Part shown: in pieces, positions 40,262-47,830 of the stretch
How the letters are laid out: the number at the start of each line of letters is the position of its first letter
Position numbering within the stretch: the first letter of the stretch is position 1
Origin: a bacterium
Lineage (GTDB): Bacteria > CG2-30-53-67
NCBI GenBank assembly: GCA_919901565.1
Contig: CAKKPE010000002.1
Location: forward strand, 1-60,318
Direction of reading: 5' to 3'
Length of the DNA: 60,318 nucleotides
Program-made: the position numbers and the translations under genes
Notes under the pieces: model-generated
The model's database searches: none
What the model was told of the DNA's origin: nothing
The model's input: only the letters and a program-made list of their open reading frames with translations

Positions 40262-41617
40262 CTATTGAACATATCCCAAGGATCGCAGAGTGTTCATGGT
40301 GTCGGTGTCATAATCGGCCCGCTCCTCCTTGGATCCATACTGCTTTCTCCATTTCTGAAGAACTTTTTCCAGCCGTCCTGCCTCCTGGAACTGCTCTCTT
40401 GAGAGCGGGTGCGCTTCTGCAGGGTCTGTCAGAAGATTAAAATAGAGGTAGCTGTTTGTGCGCACATTGTAAATCGCCTTTTCGCTCTTTGTTCTGGCGC
40501 TGACAAACCATCTCCCGGTCATATATCCTTGGACACGATTAATCTCACTAAACGCGATCTCTTTGATCGGTCTTTTTCCGTTCAACTGTTTCAAAAAACT
40601 CTTCCCCGTTACTTTATAATCGAATGGTATGTCCAGCATTTCCATGAGTGTCGGAGCGAGGTCGATCATCTCCACCAATCCGGAATATCGAGATCCACTC
40701 CGTTTGACTCCGCCGGACACGATCAGCGGGACGTGTATCAGCTCGTCAAAGACGGACTGACCGTGCGTGACACCTCCATGTTCCATAAACTCGTCACCGT
40801 GATCAGCGGTGAAAACAATTATAGAGTTTTGGAAGACGCCGGCAGTCTTGAGACCTTGGATCAAGCGGCCGAACTGCTCGTCAAAATAGGCAATACCTCC
40901 ATCATACAAATCGATCAGGTGGTCCAAATCTTCTCCTGACAAATATAAAGGCTTTCTCTCTTTCATCCTTTGCATGTAAGTGACCATTATACCGTTGACC
41001 GGCCCTTCGTATTTCTTGCCGTATTCTCTATTGTAGGGCGGAGGCGGCCAGTACGGGTCATGAACATCCATGAAATGCAGATAAAGAAAGAAAGGCTTAT
41101 TTCGATTTCTGGCGCCAACCCATTGCAGAGCGGCATCGACGAGCAAGGGAGCTCTCAACCACTTTGGACGGGCGTCTTCATTGAGTAGTAAATTGTAGGA
41201 ATCAAATCCCTTATCATACCCAAGGGATCGTTTTAACAGGGGATTTGTCACAAACGCCCCTGTTTGAAAATTATTTTCCCGCAGTCGCTGGGCAAGAGTT
41301 CTGTCTCCTTCTTTTATGCCCATATTGCTGCTCATAGCAGGGTAGTTTGAAGTAAACATGGCCGCTATTGCAGGCGCAGTCCATCCACTCTGGCTGATTG
41401 CATTATCGAGAACCATCGCCGTTGAAGCAAATTCATTAATGTGAGGGGAGGTGTTTCTCTTATAGCCATAGACTCCAAGATGGTCCGGCCTCAGTGCATC
41501 AACCAGAACTATTATAAGGTTTTCCGGAGGATGATCCGCAGCATTTTTATTGCCGCAGCCGCACATGCAATTTATTGAAAATGCAAAAAAATAAAGCATA
41601 AAGAGGCAGATTCTCAT
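40262..41617 (-). CDS. Sulfatase-fold lipoprotein
   Basis: A 451-residue protein with a short lipoprotein signal (lipobox NCMCGC) and a sulfatase/alkaline-phosphatase domain: LIIVLVDALRPDHLGVYGY, FTADHGDEFMEHGG, HGQSVFDELIHVPLI. The nucleophile site is GWTAPAIAAMFTS: the Thr-x-Pro is kept but the following His/Arg is replaced by Ile, the most divergent of the four paralogues here. First gene of the operon with 38766-40238. A 25-bp fragment of repeat family B lies 16 bp upstream of its start. Confidence 0.85.
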   Translation of the reverse strand: MRICLFMLYFFAFSINCMCGCGNKNAADHPPENLIIVLVDALRPDHLGVYGYKRNTSPHINEFASTAMVLDNAISQSGWTAPAIAAMFTSNYPAMSSNMGIKEGDRTLAQRLRENNFQTGAFVTNPLLKRSLGYDKGFDSYNLLLNEDARPKWLRAPLLVDAALQWVGARNRNKPFFLYLHFMDVHDPYWPPPPYNREYGKKYEGPVNGIMVTYMQRMKERKPLYLSGEDLDHLIDLYDGGIAYFDEQFGRLIQGLKTAGVFQNSIIVFTADHGDEFMEHGGVTHGQSVFDELIHVPLIVSGGVKRSGSRYSGLVEMIDLAPTLMEMLDIPFDYKVTGKSFLKQLNGKRPIKEIAFSEINRVQGYMTGRWFVSARTKSEKAIYNVRTNSYLYFNLLTDPAEAHPLSREQFQEAGRLEKVLQKWRKQYGSKEERADYDTDTMNTLRSLGYVQ

Positions 41618-41633
41618 ATTTGATCTAAGCCTT

Positions 41634-41658
41634 CGTATTTACGAATAGGGCCACTAAG
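41634..41658 (+). repeat. Dispersed repeat family B, terminal fragment
   Basis: Twenty-five bases (CGTATTTACGAATAGGG then CCACTAAG) are identical to the right terminal repeat of the full element at 21335-21502. Only this end remains. Confidence 0.8.
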
Positions 41659-41796
41659 TCAGTTACTAATATTATTATAAAAGCCGTTCCTCATTGTCAA
41701 GATAAAGGTTCTCATGGGGATTATTTTTTATTTTTTCGCGACTTTTATGGTCCATTGGTTACTATATAAATACAGATAGCGGCCGTCAGGTCATTA

Positions 41797-41863
41797 TAGG
41801 AAAAGTTCCAAAAGTTTTCCCAAATGTGGAAAAAGTTTTCATAAAAAGGGAAAAGTTTTTCAT
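41797..41863 (+). promoter_or_regulatory. Three palindromic boxes, putative enhancer-binding-protein sites
   Basis: Boxes around CCAAAAGTTTTCCC, GTGGAAAAAGTTTTCAT (41826-41842) and AGGGAAAAGTTTTTCAT (41847-41863) repeat with a 21-bp period, two helical turns. They end about 120 bp upstream of a sigma-54 promoter, the usual position for an activator of the NtrC class. Similar arrays precede 44227 and 58905. Confidence 0.7.
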
Positions 41864-41982
41864 ACATTAGGACTTTCGAATGAGTGAATAAGCTTGAAAT
41901 TTTATTAAACAATTTTTAAAAATATTTTATATTACAAGGTGTTGTAATTTTCTGATAAAAAAAACCGCTGTCTTACAAGGAT

Positions 41983-41998
41983 TGGCACAAAAAATGCT
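41983..41998 (+). promoter_or_regulatory. Sigma-54 (-24/-12) promoter
   Basis: TTGGCAC followed by AAAAA and ATGCT: perfect -24 element, GG and GC separated by exactly 10 bp, one mismatch in the -12 element (ATGC for TTGC). The start point would be near 42009, giving a leader of about 200 nt before ATG 42210. Confidence 0.8.
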
Positions 41999-42209
41999 TA
42001 TGTATAATCGTAGATTTGAGCCGATGGGACAAAAAAGTTTAGGGGAATTACCAAAAACAATGATCTCGTTTCTGTTTTGCTTGTAGTATGGTAACGAGTC
42101 AATCGGAAGGATTCCCTATAAGGAAGGGGGTGGTAGTTCAAGAATCGACGAAGATTTAAAGTAGTGTAGTGTAGTCAATTTAATACATCATAATTTAAGG
42201 AGTGAACAA

Positions 42210-42869
42210 ATGAAAAAATTTTATATGTTAGTCATTGCGATGTTGATCGTCGTCGGCACGAGCGCCATGTCGTCAGCCGCCCTGGCCCCGGGCACCCTGC
42301 TGACCATTGACCAAACGTTCGAAGGAGCCGTATCCTATTTCACGATGGCGGTCGGTTCAGCTACGATTCTTACAACCAATATCAAATCCACCAATACCGC
42401 CGGTGCTTTTATCGCGAAGTCCACGAGTGGTGGGATCCTTCTCGGGACGCCCCAGGCGGCAGGAAGCGGGAGCCATACCGGGACCACGACTTCGGCCGAC
42501 TTGAACTCTATTGATGCGCCCTGGAATTTCTTCTTTAATACAGGCGAACACTTCCAGAGCGCTGCGGGCATCACGGACAACGGCGACGGCACCATGAGTA
42601 TGGCCGGCTGGTTCGTCTCCTGGAACGGGATTCCTGCAATCAACATGGGTACCGGCCCGGCTGCGACCTTCACGGTCAGCGGGACGCATTACACCCTGGA
42701 CTATATGGCGACCGTTCCTATTGGCGATCCCTCGAGTTTCGGCGGCGTGCCCTACGCTCTGCACATCAACGGGCGGGTCTTTCCGGCTGTAGTTCCTGAA
42801 CCGGCGTCTCTGCTGTTGATCGGCTCCGGCCTGATCGGCTTGATCGGCCTGGCAAGAAGGAAGAATTAA
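42210..42869 (+). CDS. PEP-CTERM surface protein, founding member of a local paralogue family
   Basis: A 219-residue exported protein. A signal peptide (FYMLVIAMLIVVGTSAMSSA) is followed by a domain of about 165 residues (GTLLTIDQTFEGAVSYFTMAV, IDAPWNFFFNTGEHFQ, SWNGIPAINMG, VPIGDPSSFGGVPYALH) and a PEP-CTERM sorting tail: PEPASLLLIGSGLIGLIGLA then RRKN. Exosortase would cleave the tail after export. The same domain occurs in proteins at 44227, 47831 and 58905 with other C-termini. AAGGAG precedes ATG. A terminator follows. Confidence 0.9.
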   Translation: MKKFYMLVIAMLIVVGTSAMSSAALAPGTLLTIDQTFEGAVSYFTMAVGSATILTTNIKSTNTAGAFIAKSTSGGILLGTPQAAGSGSHTGTTTSADLNSIDAPWNFFFNTGEHFQSAAGITDNGDGTMSMAGWFVSWNGIPAINMGTGPAATFTVSGTHYTLDYMATVPIGDPSSFGGVPYALHINGRVFPAVVPEPASLLLIGSGLIGLIGLARRKN

Positions 42870-42903
42870 TTGTTTCCGTATGTTTAGTTAGGTGTTAGCA
42901 TAA

Positions 42904-42939
42904 GCGGTACCCGGCGATTATACCGGGTACCGCTTTTTT
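42904..42939 (+). terminator. Rho-independent terminator
   Basis: A perfect 11-bp stem GCGGTACCCGG / CCGGGTACCGC around an 8-nt loop, followed by six T residues (42934-42939), 34 bp after the PEP-CTERM gene stop. Confidence 0.92.
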
Positions 42940-42975
42940 ATCATGCGGATCATGAAACTTAACGGAGAATCAATC

Positions 42976-43833
42976 ATGTGGAAATCCATTGTTTTGCTAT
43001 GGGTCATTCTCAGCTCGATGTCGCTCAATGGGTGCGTGGGGCTGAACACCTTCCCCAAGTCCGCTCGAGCGGGCGACACCATCACGATCGGTGTGGGAAA
43101 CGCCTACCTGCACGGCGGAGAAACCGAGAACATGACGCGTACGAATACCATGGTTATGATTTACGACGGGGGCTCGATCAACTACAGCCTGACCCCGAGG
43201 GCAACCCTGAATCTTTTTCCGGATTCCCGCAGCAAGCTCGTGAACTATAATCTCTGGATGACCACACCGAGCCTCGACGGCAGGCCCTATGAAACCGTTA
43301 TGGTTGTGGATCTTCCCACGGATATCCCCGTAGGCTCCTATACCGTAGAGGTGGTCTCCTCTGTGGCGGGACTGGTCCAACCGTACATATCCAACCTTAA
43401 TATCGTGGGGACAGGCGGTTCACCTGATAGTTTTCTCGATGAATTCGGTCTCGCGGAGAATGTCAAAGAGCTGGAGACCGCTCCCTTTTCTGAAGTGACG
43501 CTTTCCTCATCAGCCGTCCCGGTGGGCGCAGTGCAGTTGGATATCGGATTCGACAATACGATTGTTTCATCCAGTAATATTCGTGTTGTACAGGCTCAGT
43601 TTGACCGGGTGGAAAAACAGAACAATCTATTCTGGCGTGTTGAGCCGGGCATTATTCATGTCTACATCCTTTCACCGGAAGGGGTTTCACAGACGAAATA
43701 CCTGAAGCTCTATCTGGTCAGACCGCAGGGTTCAGGTGATCCTTTATTTAATGTCCTGCCGGGGGCCAAGATCGTGGACGTCGATGGAAACCCGATCTCC
43801 GGTATGACGGCAAGCATAACGAGCATGAATTAA
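42976..43833 (+). CDS. Lipoprotein of unknown function
   Basis: A 285-residue protein with a lipoprotein signal (SIVLLWVILSSMSLNGC). I do not recognise the family. It reads as mostly beta-strand, with an N-terminal part (SARAGDTITIGVGNAYLHGG) and a C-terminal part (VPVGAVQLDIGFDNTIVSSS) that is faintly cohesin-like. The frame opens at ATG 42943, inside the spacer after a strong terminator; ATG 42976 with GGAG is a better start. No promoter of its own was found in the 36 bp after the terminator, so it may be expressed by read-through. Confidence 0.75.
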   Translation: MWKSIVLLWVILSSMSLNGCVGLNTFPKSARAGDTITIGVGNAYLHGGETENMTRTNTMVMIYDGGSINYSLTPRATLNLFPDSRSKLVNYNLWMTTPSLDGRPYETVMVVDLPTDIPVGSYTVEVVSSVAGLVQPYISNLNIVGTGGSPDSFLDEFGLAENVKELETAPFSEVTLSSSAVPVGAVQLDIGFDNTIVSSSNIRVVQAQFDRVEKQNNLFWRVEPGIIHVYILSPEGVSQTKYLKLYLVRPQGSGDPLFNVLPGAKIVDVDGNPISGMTASITSMN

Positions 43834-43846
43834 GGTATGATCTGCG

Positions 43847-43866
43847 CCGGGACATGATCCCGGTTT
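43847..43866 (+). terminator. Weak terminator after the lipoprotein gene
   Basis: A 6-bp GC-rich stem CCGGGA-CATGA-TCCCGG followed by only three T residues, 13 bp after the stop codon. Confidence 0.45.
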
Positions 43867-43946
43867 CATGCAGTGCCGCTGCAAGCAATGCCTTCTGGGC
43901 CCATTCCAAGTTATTAATAAGGCAGCATATATTCATTTTAGAATAA

Positions 43947-44004
43947 GTGAAATCTTTTTCACAAAAGTGGAAAAACATTTCCTATTTTAGGTAAAACATT
44001 TCCC
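43947..44004 (+). promoter_or_regulatory. Three palindromic boxes, putative enhancer-binding-protein sites
   Basis: GTGAAATCTTTTTCAC (arms GTGAAA/TTTCAC), GTGGAAAAACATTTCC and AGGTAAAACATTTCCC start at about 43947, 43967 and 43988, a 20-21 bp period. They end about 120 bp upstream of the sigma-54 promoter, the same spacing as at 42210. Confidence 0.7.
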
Positions 44005-44122
44005 ATGTATAAATATTGAAATCAAGAAAATACTATATGATTTTATAAAGAGAAAAATTTATTCTCTTTAATTTCAAGGATTTTCAACTGATTGAGTATT
44101 TTAAAGAGAGGGTATGGCCGAT

Positions 44123-44138
44123 TGGCATCTTTTTTGCT
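44123..44138 (+). promoter_or_regulatory. Sigma-54 (-24/-12) promoter
   Basis: TTGGCAT, five bases, then TTGCT: perfect -12 element, GG-N10-GC spacing, one mismatch in the -24 element (T for the final C). The start point would be near 44149. Confidence 0.83.
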
Positions 44139-44226
44139 TTAAAACAAAATGGACAGGCGGAGATATTCTTGCCATCCCAGGGGGATTATTGTCATAGGGC
44201 TCAGTTTACTTCGAAGGGGGTTGCTT

Positions 44227-46551
44227 ATGAAAAAGTATTCGTATGCCGGTTTGGTGTTGTTACTGGTTTTTTGCCTTCGTTCAAGTGCAATGTCGGCGGC
44301 ATTGCCTTCAGGAACCTTATTGACCATTGATAACGGGTTCGAAGGGGCCGCCTCCTACTTCACCATGGCGGTTTCAAGTACTACGATTCTTACTACCTAT
44401 CTCAAATCTACCACCACCACCGGCGTCCAGCATCCAAAGTGCTTGAATGGCGGTATCCTTCTCGGGACGAACCAACCCGCAGGAACCGGGAGCCATACGG
44501 GTACGACGGTTCCCGCCGACAATGGTCCCATTGACGCGCCGTGGAATTTCTTCTTTAATACAGGCAATGATTTCCAGGATTTGGCCGCGGGCGGCGTGAC
44601 CGACAACGGCAACGGCACCCTGAATATGGTCGGCTGGAGAGTCTCCTGGAACGGGATCCCATCCATTAACATGGGCATGGGCGGCGGGGCGAACATCTTC
44701 ACAAAGAGCCTTGACGGGACACATTATACCCTGGATTATATGACTACCGTACCTCCGGGTGATCCCTCCGGATTCGGCGGTGTCCCCTATGGTCTGCATC
44801 TGGAAGGAAGGATCGTTGTGGTGGATCTATGCGCTGACAACCATTGTACCGACAGCAATGCCTGTACGGTTGATCTTTGTGACAGCGGAACCGGAGCCTG
44901 TACCAATACACTGGACTGCACGCTTCCCGGTTGTAACAGTACCGTAGATCCCCGCTGTGACCTCTGCAATGGGGTGGTCTGTGATGACGGCAATGCCTGC
45001 AACGGCGTAGAGACCTGCGACTCCAATACCGGCGGGTGCATTGCAGGGACCCCGCTGAACTGCGACGACCAGAACATTTGCACGGACGACACCTGCAATC
45101 CGGCGGCCGGGTGTGTGAACGCCCCGGGTTCTGCCAATTGCCCCTCAGGGAATGTATGGGTTACGCCTGCTACCGGCGGAGAAATACGATTCTACGACTG
45201 GGGTTATACCGGCCCCGGAAAGGACGGATGTGCGGAGGGAGATCCCGGATGCACGGACTGGAGGAGGGCCTTGGAGTTCAACCCGATAAGCGGATTCGGA
45301 GGCCCTGCAGAAGGGAATGCCCTTGACCCGGCCGGCGGCATCGGACAGCGGCAGCACGTGATAACCCAGGATCAGGACTGGCTGACCCCGGATCCGGCCC
45401 ACAACATTGTTGGTGATTTTGATGGCGGCGAGAATTTCCCCAATGCGAATATGGATGCAAACGTCAATTTCTACAAGTGGGGCTATACCACGGTTGCGGG
45501 GTCTGCCTTCAATAACATGATGATTGACTATGACGGCGACTATCTGATTCCGAAAGGGGACATGCATTTCGTGTTCTACGATATTTTCCGGTACAAGGAT
45601 ATGACCGGCGCCAATCCGGACCAAACCTTTGATACCCGTATCAATTTCCAGCCTTTCCCGATCTCCGATGCCATCGGCTGGTGCGGATCAGTCTTGACCA
45701 GTCATCCTGCGGCTCTGGAACCCATGGCCGGCCAGGTGACCTTCGATTTTGCCTTTGAGGCATACTTCCCCTTTACGGATCTGGGACCCAACGGGCTGCC
45801 TGATCCGGGTGAAGGTTCCGTCCAGATTGTTCCAGGATTCATCATGCGAAGCTACGGTACCCTGGAAGTTGATGTCAAGGAGTCTCAGGGTGGCGCCGGT
45901 AATCTGCATTTTGTAGCCAATGCGGTCATTAATAATACCAATCCGACCCTGGGAAGGGACGCGTCTCATCCCTACGGCTATCCGGACCCTGCCTATTACA
46001 ATCACGTATCCTTTATGGGCGGGGGCGTGGTTCCAGGCGGAGTGTGGGTCTATCCGGATGGTATAGGCACGCACGATGTCCGGGTACATCCGGTTCAGGG
46101 AGCGCCTGGGACAACGCCCGGAGAGGTCCGTGCCGATGGCGCCGTATGGCACATGAACAGCTTTGCCGGTTATCCGTTTATGCTTCGTGCCGATGCGATT
46201 CGCTACGTGGAGTATTTTGATGCCGCCCGCTACGGCGCTGACACGGATGATGATGCAGTGCCGGATACCCAGGATAACTGTATTCAGGCGGCAAATGGGC
46301 CCAAAACGCCGGACGCAGGCGGTAATGTGCAGCGTGATACCGACAGTGACGGGTACGGCAACCGCTGCGATGCGGACCTGAACGGAGACGGTATCACCAA
46401 CTCCCTGGATTTAGGTCTGTTCAAACTGGTTTTTATGGGCAGCGATGCGAATTCGGACCTGAACGGAGACGGCATTGTCAATTCCCTGGATCTGGGGATC
46501 GTTAAAAATCTCTTCATGCTGCCTCCTGGGCCATCGGGAGTTGCGCCATAA
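44227..46551 (+). CDS. Large secreted protein: paralogue domain + Cys-rich region + dockerin
   Basis: A 774-residue exported protein. The signal peptide (SYAGLVLLLVFCLRSSAMSA) leads into the local paralogue domain (GTLLTIDNGFEGAASYFTMAV ... VPPGDPSGFGGVPYGLH). A Cys-rich segment of repeated CxxxxC pairs follows (ACTVDLCDSGTGAC, NICTDDTCNPAAGC), then a domain of about 350 residues I do not recognise, a thrombospondin type 3 motif (DTDDDAVPDTQDNC), and a canonical dockerin (DLNGDGITNSLDLGLFK and DLNGDGIVNSLDLGIVK). No PEP-CTERM tail. It heads a presumed operon with two cohesin-like genes. Start ATG 44227 rather than the upstream open frame. Confidence 0.85.
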   Translation: MKKYSYAGLVLLLVFCLRSSAMSAALPSGTLLTIDNGFEGAASYFTMAVSSTTILTTYLKSTTTTGVQHPKCLNGGILLGTNQPAGTGSHTGTTVPADNGPIDAPWNFFFNTGNDFQDLAAGGVTDNGNGTLNMVGWRVSWNGIPSINMGMGGGANIFTKSLDGTHYTLDYMTTVPPGDPSGFGGVPYGLHLEGRIVVVDLCADNHCTDSNACTVDLCDSGTGACTNTLDCTLPGCNSTVDPRCDLCNGVVCDDGNACNGVETCDSNTGGCIAGTPLNCDDQNICTDDTCNPAAGCVNAPGSANCPSGNVWVTPATGGEIRFYDWGYTGPGKDGCAEGDPGCTDWRRALEFNPISGFGGPAEGNALDPAGGIGQRQHVITQDQDWLTPDPAHNIVGDFDGGENFPNANMDANVNFYKWGYTTVAGSAFNNMMIDYDGDYLIPKGDMHFVFYDIFRYKDMTGANPDQTFDTRINFQPFPISDAIGWCGSVLTSHPAALEPMAGQVTFDFAFEAYFPFTDLGPNGLPDPGEGSVQIVPGFIMRSYGTLEVDVKESQGGAGNLHFVANAVINNTNPTLGRDASHPYGYPDPAYYNHVSFMGGGVVPGGVWVYPDGIGTHDVRVHPVQGAPGTTPGEVRADGAVWHMNSFAGYPFMLRADAIRYVEYFDAARYGADTDDDAVPDTQDNCIQAANGPKTPDAGGNVQRDTDSDGYGNRCDADLNGDGITNSLDLGLFKLVFMGSDANSDLNGDGIVNSLDLGIVKNLFMLPPGPSGVAP

Positions 46552-46593
46552 CAATATATAATAAACCTATTGAAGGTAAAGGAGGAACCTATA

Positions 46594-47064
46594 ATGAAAA
46601 TATTGATCTCTTTAATAACGGTGATGATGCTTTCCACAGCCGTTTTTGCGGCAGGTCCGGTTGTCGGCATTAACCCGCAGAAGACCAAGGCTGCTGTGGG
46701 CGGCACGGTGTCGGTAGATATTGTGGCACAGGACCTTCCGGTCAGCGAAGGGGGTGGAGTTACCTTGCGCTTTGACCCCTCCGTGGTCCAGGTTACCGGT
46801 GTTTCAGTGAACACGGCCCAATGGAGCTTTGCGAGCAGCCCGGGGGGCATTGATAACACAAAGGGCGAAGTTTCCAATATATGGGTCAGCAGTTTCTCCG
46901 GTGTCAGCGGCAATGCAATAATAGCGACGGTCAAGCTTCAGGCCATCAAAAGAGGGGAAAGCCAGCTCAGGCTTCAGGAATCCGCTCTTAATCCTTTTGC
47001 AAGCGCAGGGAAGCACCTGTCGGTCAGATTTGTGAATGGGGTAATTGGCGTGGCAGGCAAGTAG
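46594..47064 (+). CDS. Secreted single-domain cohesin-like protein
   Basis: A 156-residue exported protein. Signal peptide ISLITVMMLSTAVFA, then one cohesin-type beta-sandwich: VGGTVSVDIVAQDLPVSEGG, LRFDPSVVQVTGVSV, IATVKLQAIKRGESQLRL. It has neither anchor nor dockerin, so as read it is a free cohesin. GGAGGAACC precedes ATG 46594; the gene starts 42 bp after the dockerin protein and is probably cotranscribed with it. The fold call is from motif pattern, so a related hemagglutinin-type beta domain cannot be excluded. Confidence 0.8.
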   Translation: MKILISLITVMMLSTAVFAAGPVVGINPQKTKAAVGGTVSVDIVAQDLPVSEGGGVTLRFDPSVVQVTGVSVNTAQWSFASSPGGIDNTKGEVSNIWVSSFSGVSGNAIIATVKLQAIKRGESQLRLQESALNPFASAGKHLSVRFVNGVIGVAGK

Positions 47065-47072
47065 GGGGAATC

Positions 47073-47094
47073 CTTTGGCAGAGATGCCAAGGGT
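47073..47094 (+). other. Small hairpin between the cohesin genes
   Basis: CCTTTGGCA-GAGA-TGCCAAGGG forms a 9-bp stem (one G-U pair) without a T-run. It could reduce read-through or protect the upstream mRNA end. Confidence 0.4.
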
Positions 47095-47152
47095 GTTGTT
47101 TAGATAAGGGGAATGGGGGATCAATTACATGAATGGAAGGGGGAAGGAAGTT

Positions 47153-47698
47153 ATGAAAAGCATTGTATCCATGATCACTGTTTTGTTCCTGTGGACAACA
47201 GGCGCACAGGCCGCAACCATAGGTTTTGACCCAATCAGCTCGAATGTTTCCCTTGGGTCGGGATTTTCAGTCAACGTCGTGGGAACCAGTTTCCCGCAAA
47301 CCCAGGGCGGGGGCTTCAACCTTTACTTTAATTCGAGCATCGTGAACGTGACCTCTGTGAGTATAAATGCAACTGTTTGGAATTTTGTGAACGGAACCGG
47401 CGCCATCAACAATCCGGCCGGTTCTCTGACCAGCGTTTTTATGAGTGCGTTTCCGGGGGTGGGACCGGGCAGCTTCACTGTCGCCACGATTAACTTATTG
47501 GCGGTGGGGTCCGGCTCAACTCCCCTTACATTGACCGAGTATGCCCTGAATCCCTGGGCCAGCGACGGAAACCCGATTTATCCACTATTTAATGCCGGGT
47601 CGGTTAATGTTGCTGCTGCCATCCCGGAGCCCGCTTCCATTCTTCTCATTGGCACCGGCCTTGCGGGGATGCTGGTGCTGGTGCGAAGGAAGAAATAG
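47153..47698 (+). CDS. Cohesin-like protein with PEP-CTERM anchor
   Basis: A 181-residue exported protein: signal peptide (SMITVLFLWTTGAQA), a cohesin-like domain (SNVSLGSGFSVNVVGTSFPQ, FNLYFNSSIVNVTSVSIN, ATINLLAVGSGSTPLTL), and a PEP-CTERM tail (IPEPASILLIGTGLAGMLVL then RRKK). It is clearly related to the 46594 protein but carries the sorting tail, so it could be the surface-fixed partner for dockerin proteins. GGAAGGAAG precedes ATG 47153. A terminator follows 70 bp downstream. Confidence 0.87.
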   Translation: MKSIVSMITVLFLWTTGAQAATIGFDPISSNVSLGSGFSVNVVGTSFPQTQGGGFNLYFNSSIVNVTSVSINATVWNFVNGTGAINNPAGSLTSVFMSAFPGVGPGSFTVATINLLAVGSGSTPLTLTEYALNPWASDGNPIYPLFNAGSVNVAAAIPEPASILLIGTGLAGMLVLVRRKK

Positions 47699-47767
47699 TT
47701 GCATTGAGGTATGACTTAGATAGAAGATTAGGAAGAACATAAGGTCATGGTACCGAGAGCCATCAAG

Positions 47768-47798
47768 AACCCCGCCTCATCCGAGTGTGGGGTTTTTT
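47768..47798 (+). terminator. Rho-independent terminator
   Basis: Stem AACCCCGC / GTGGGGTT (8 bp) around an 11-nt loop, ending in six T residues (47793-47798). It closes the dockerin-cohesin operon. Confidence 0.85.
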
Positions 47799-47830
47799 GT
47801 TTATCCGGTTTGTTGATTCGGGGAGGGATT

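Larger units (their letters stand above)
41618..42209. other. 592-bp regulatory intergenic region
   Basis: Very AT-rich. From left to right: a family B repeat fragment, a run of palindromic AAAAGTTTTC-type boxes (41797-41863), a sigma-54 promoter (41983-41998), and about 200 nt of presumed leader containing a CTCGTT/AACGAG arm pair (42065-42098), a TTCC-CTATA-GGAA hairpin and a GTAGTGTAGTGTAGT microrepeat. No gene found. Confidence 0.7.
43834..44226. other. 393-bp regulatory intergenic region
   Basis: Contains a weak terminator after the lipoprotein gene, three palindromic enhancer-like boxes (43947-44004), an AT-rich spacer, a sigma-54 promoter (44123-44138) and a leader of about 77 nt with a GAAGGGGG ribosome-binding site. 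No gene found. Confidence 0.7.
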
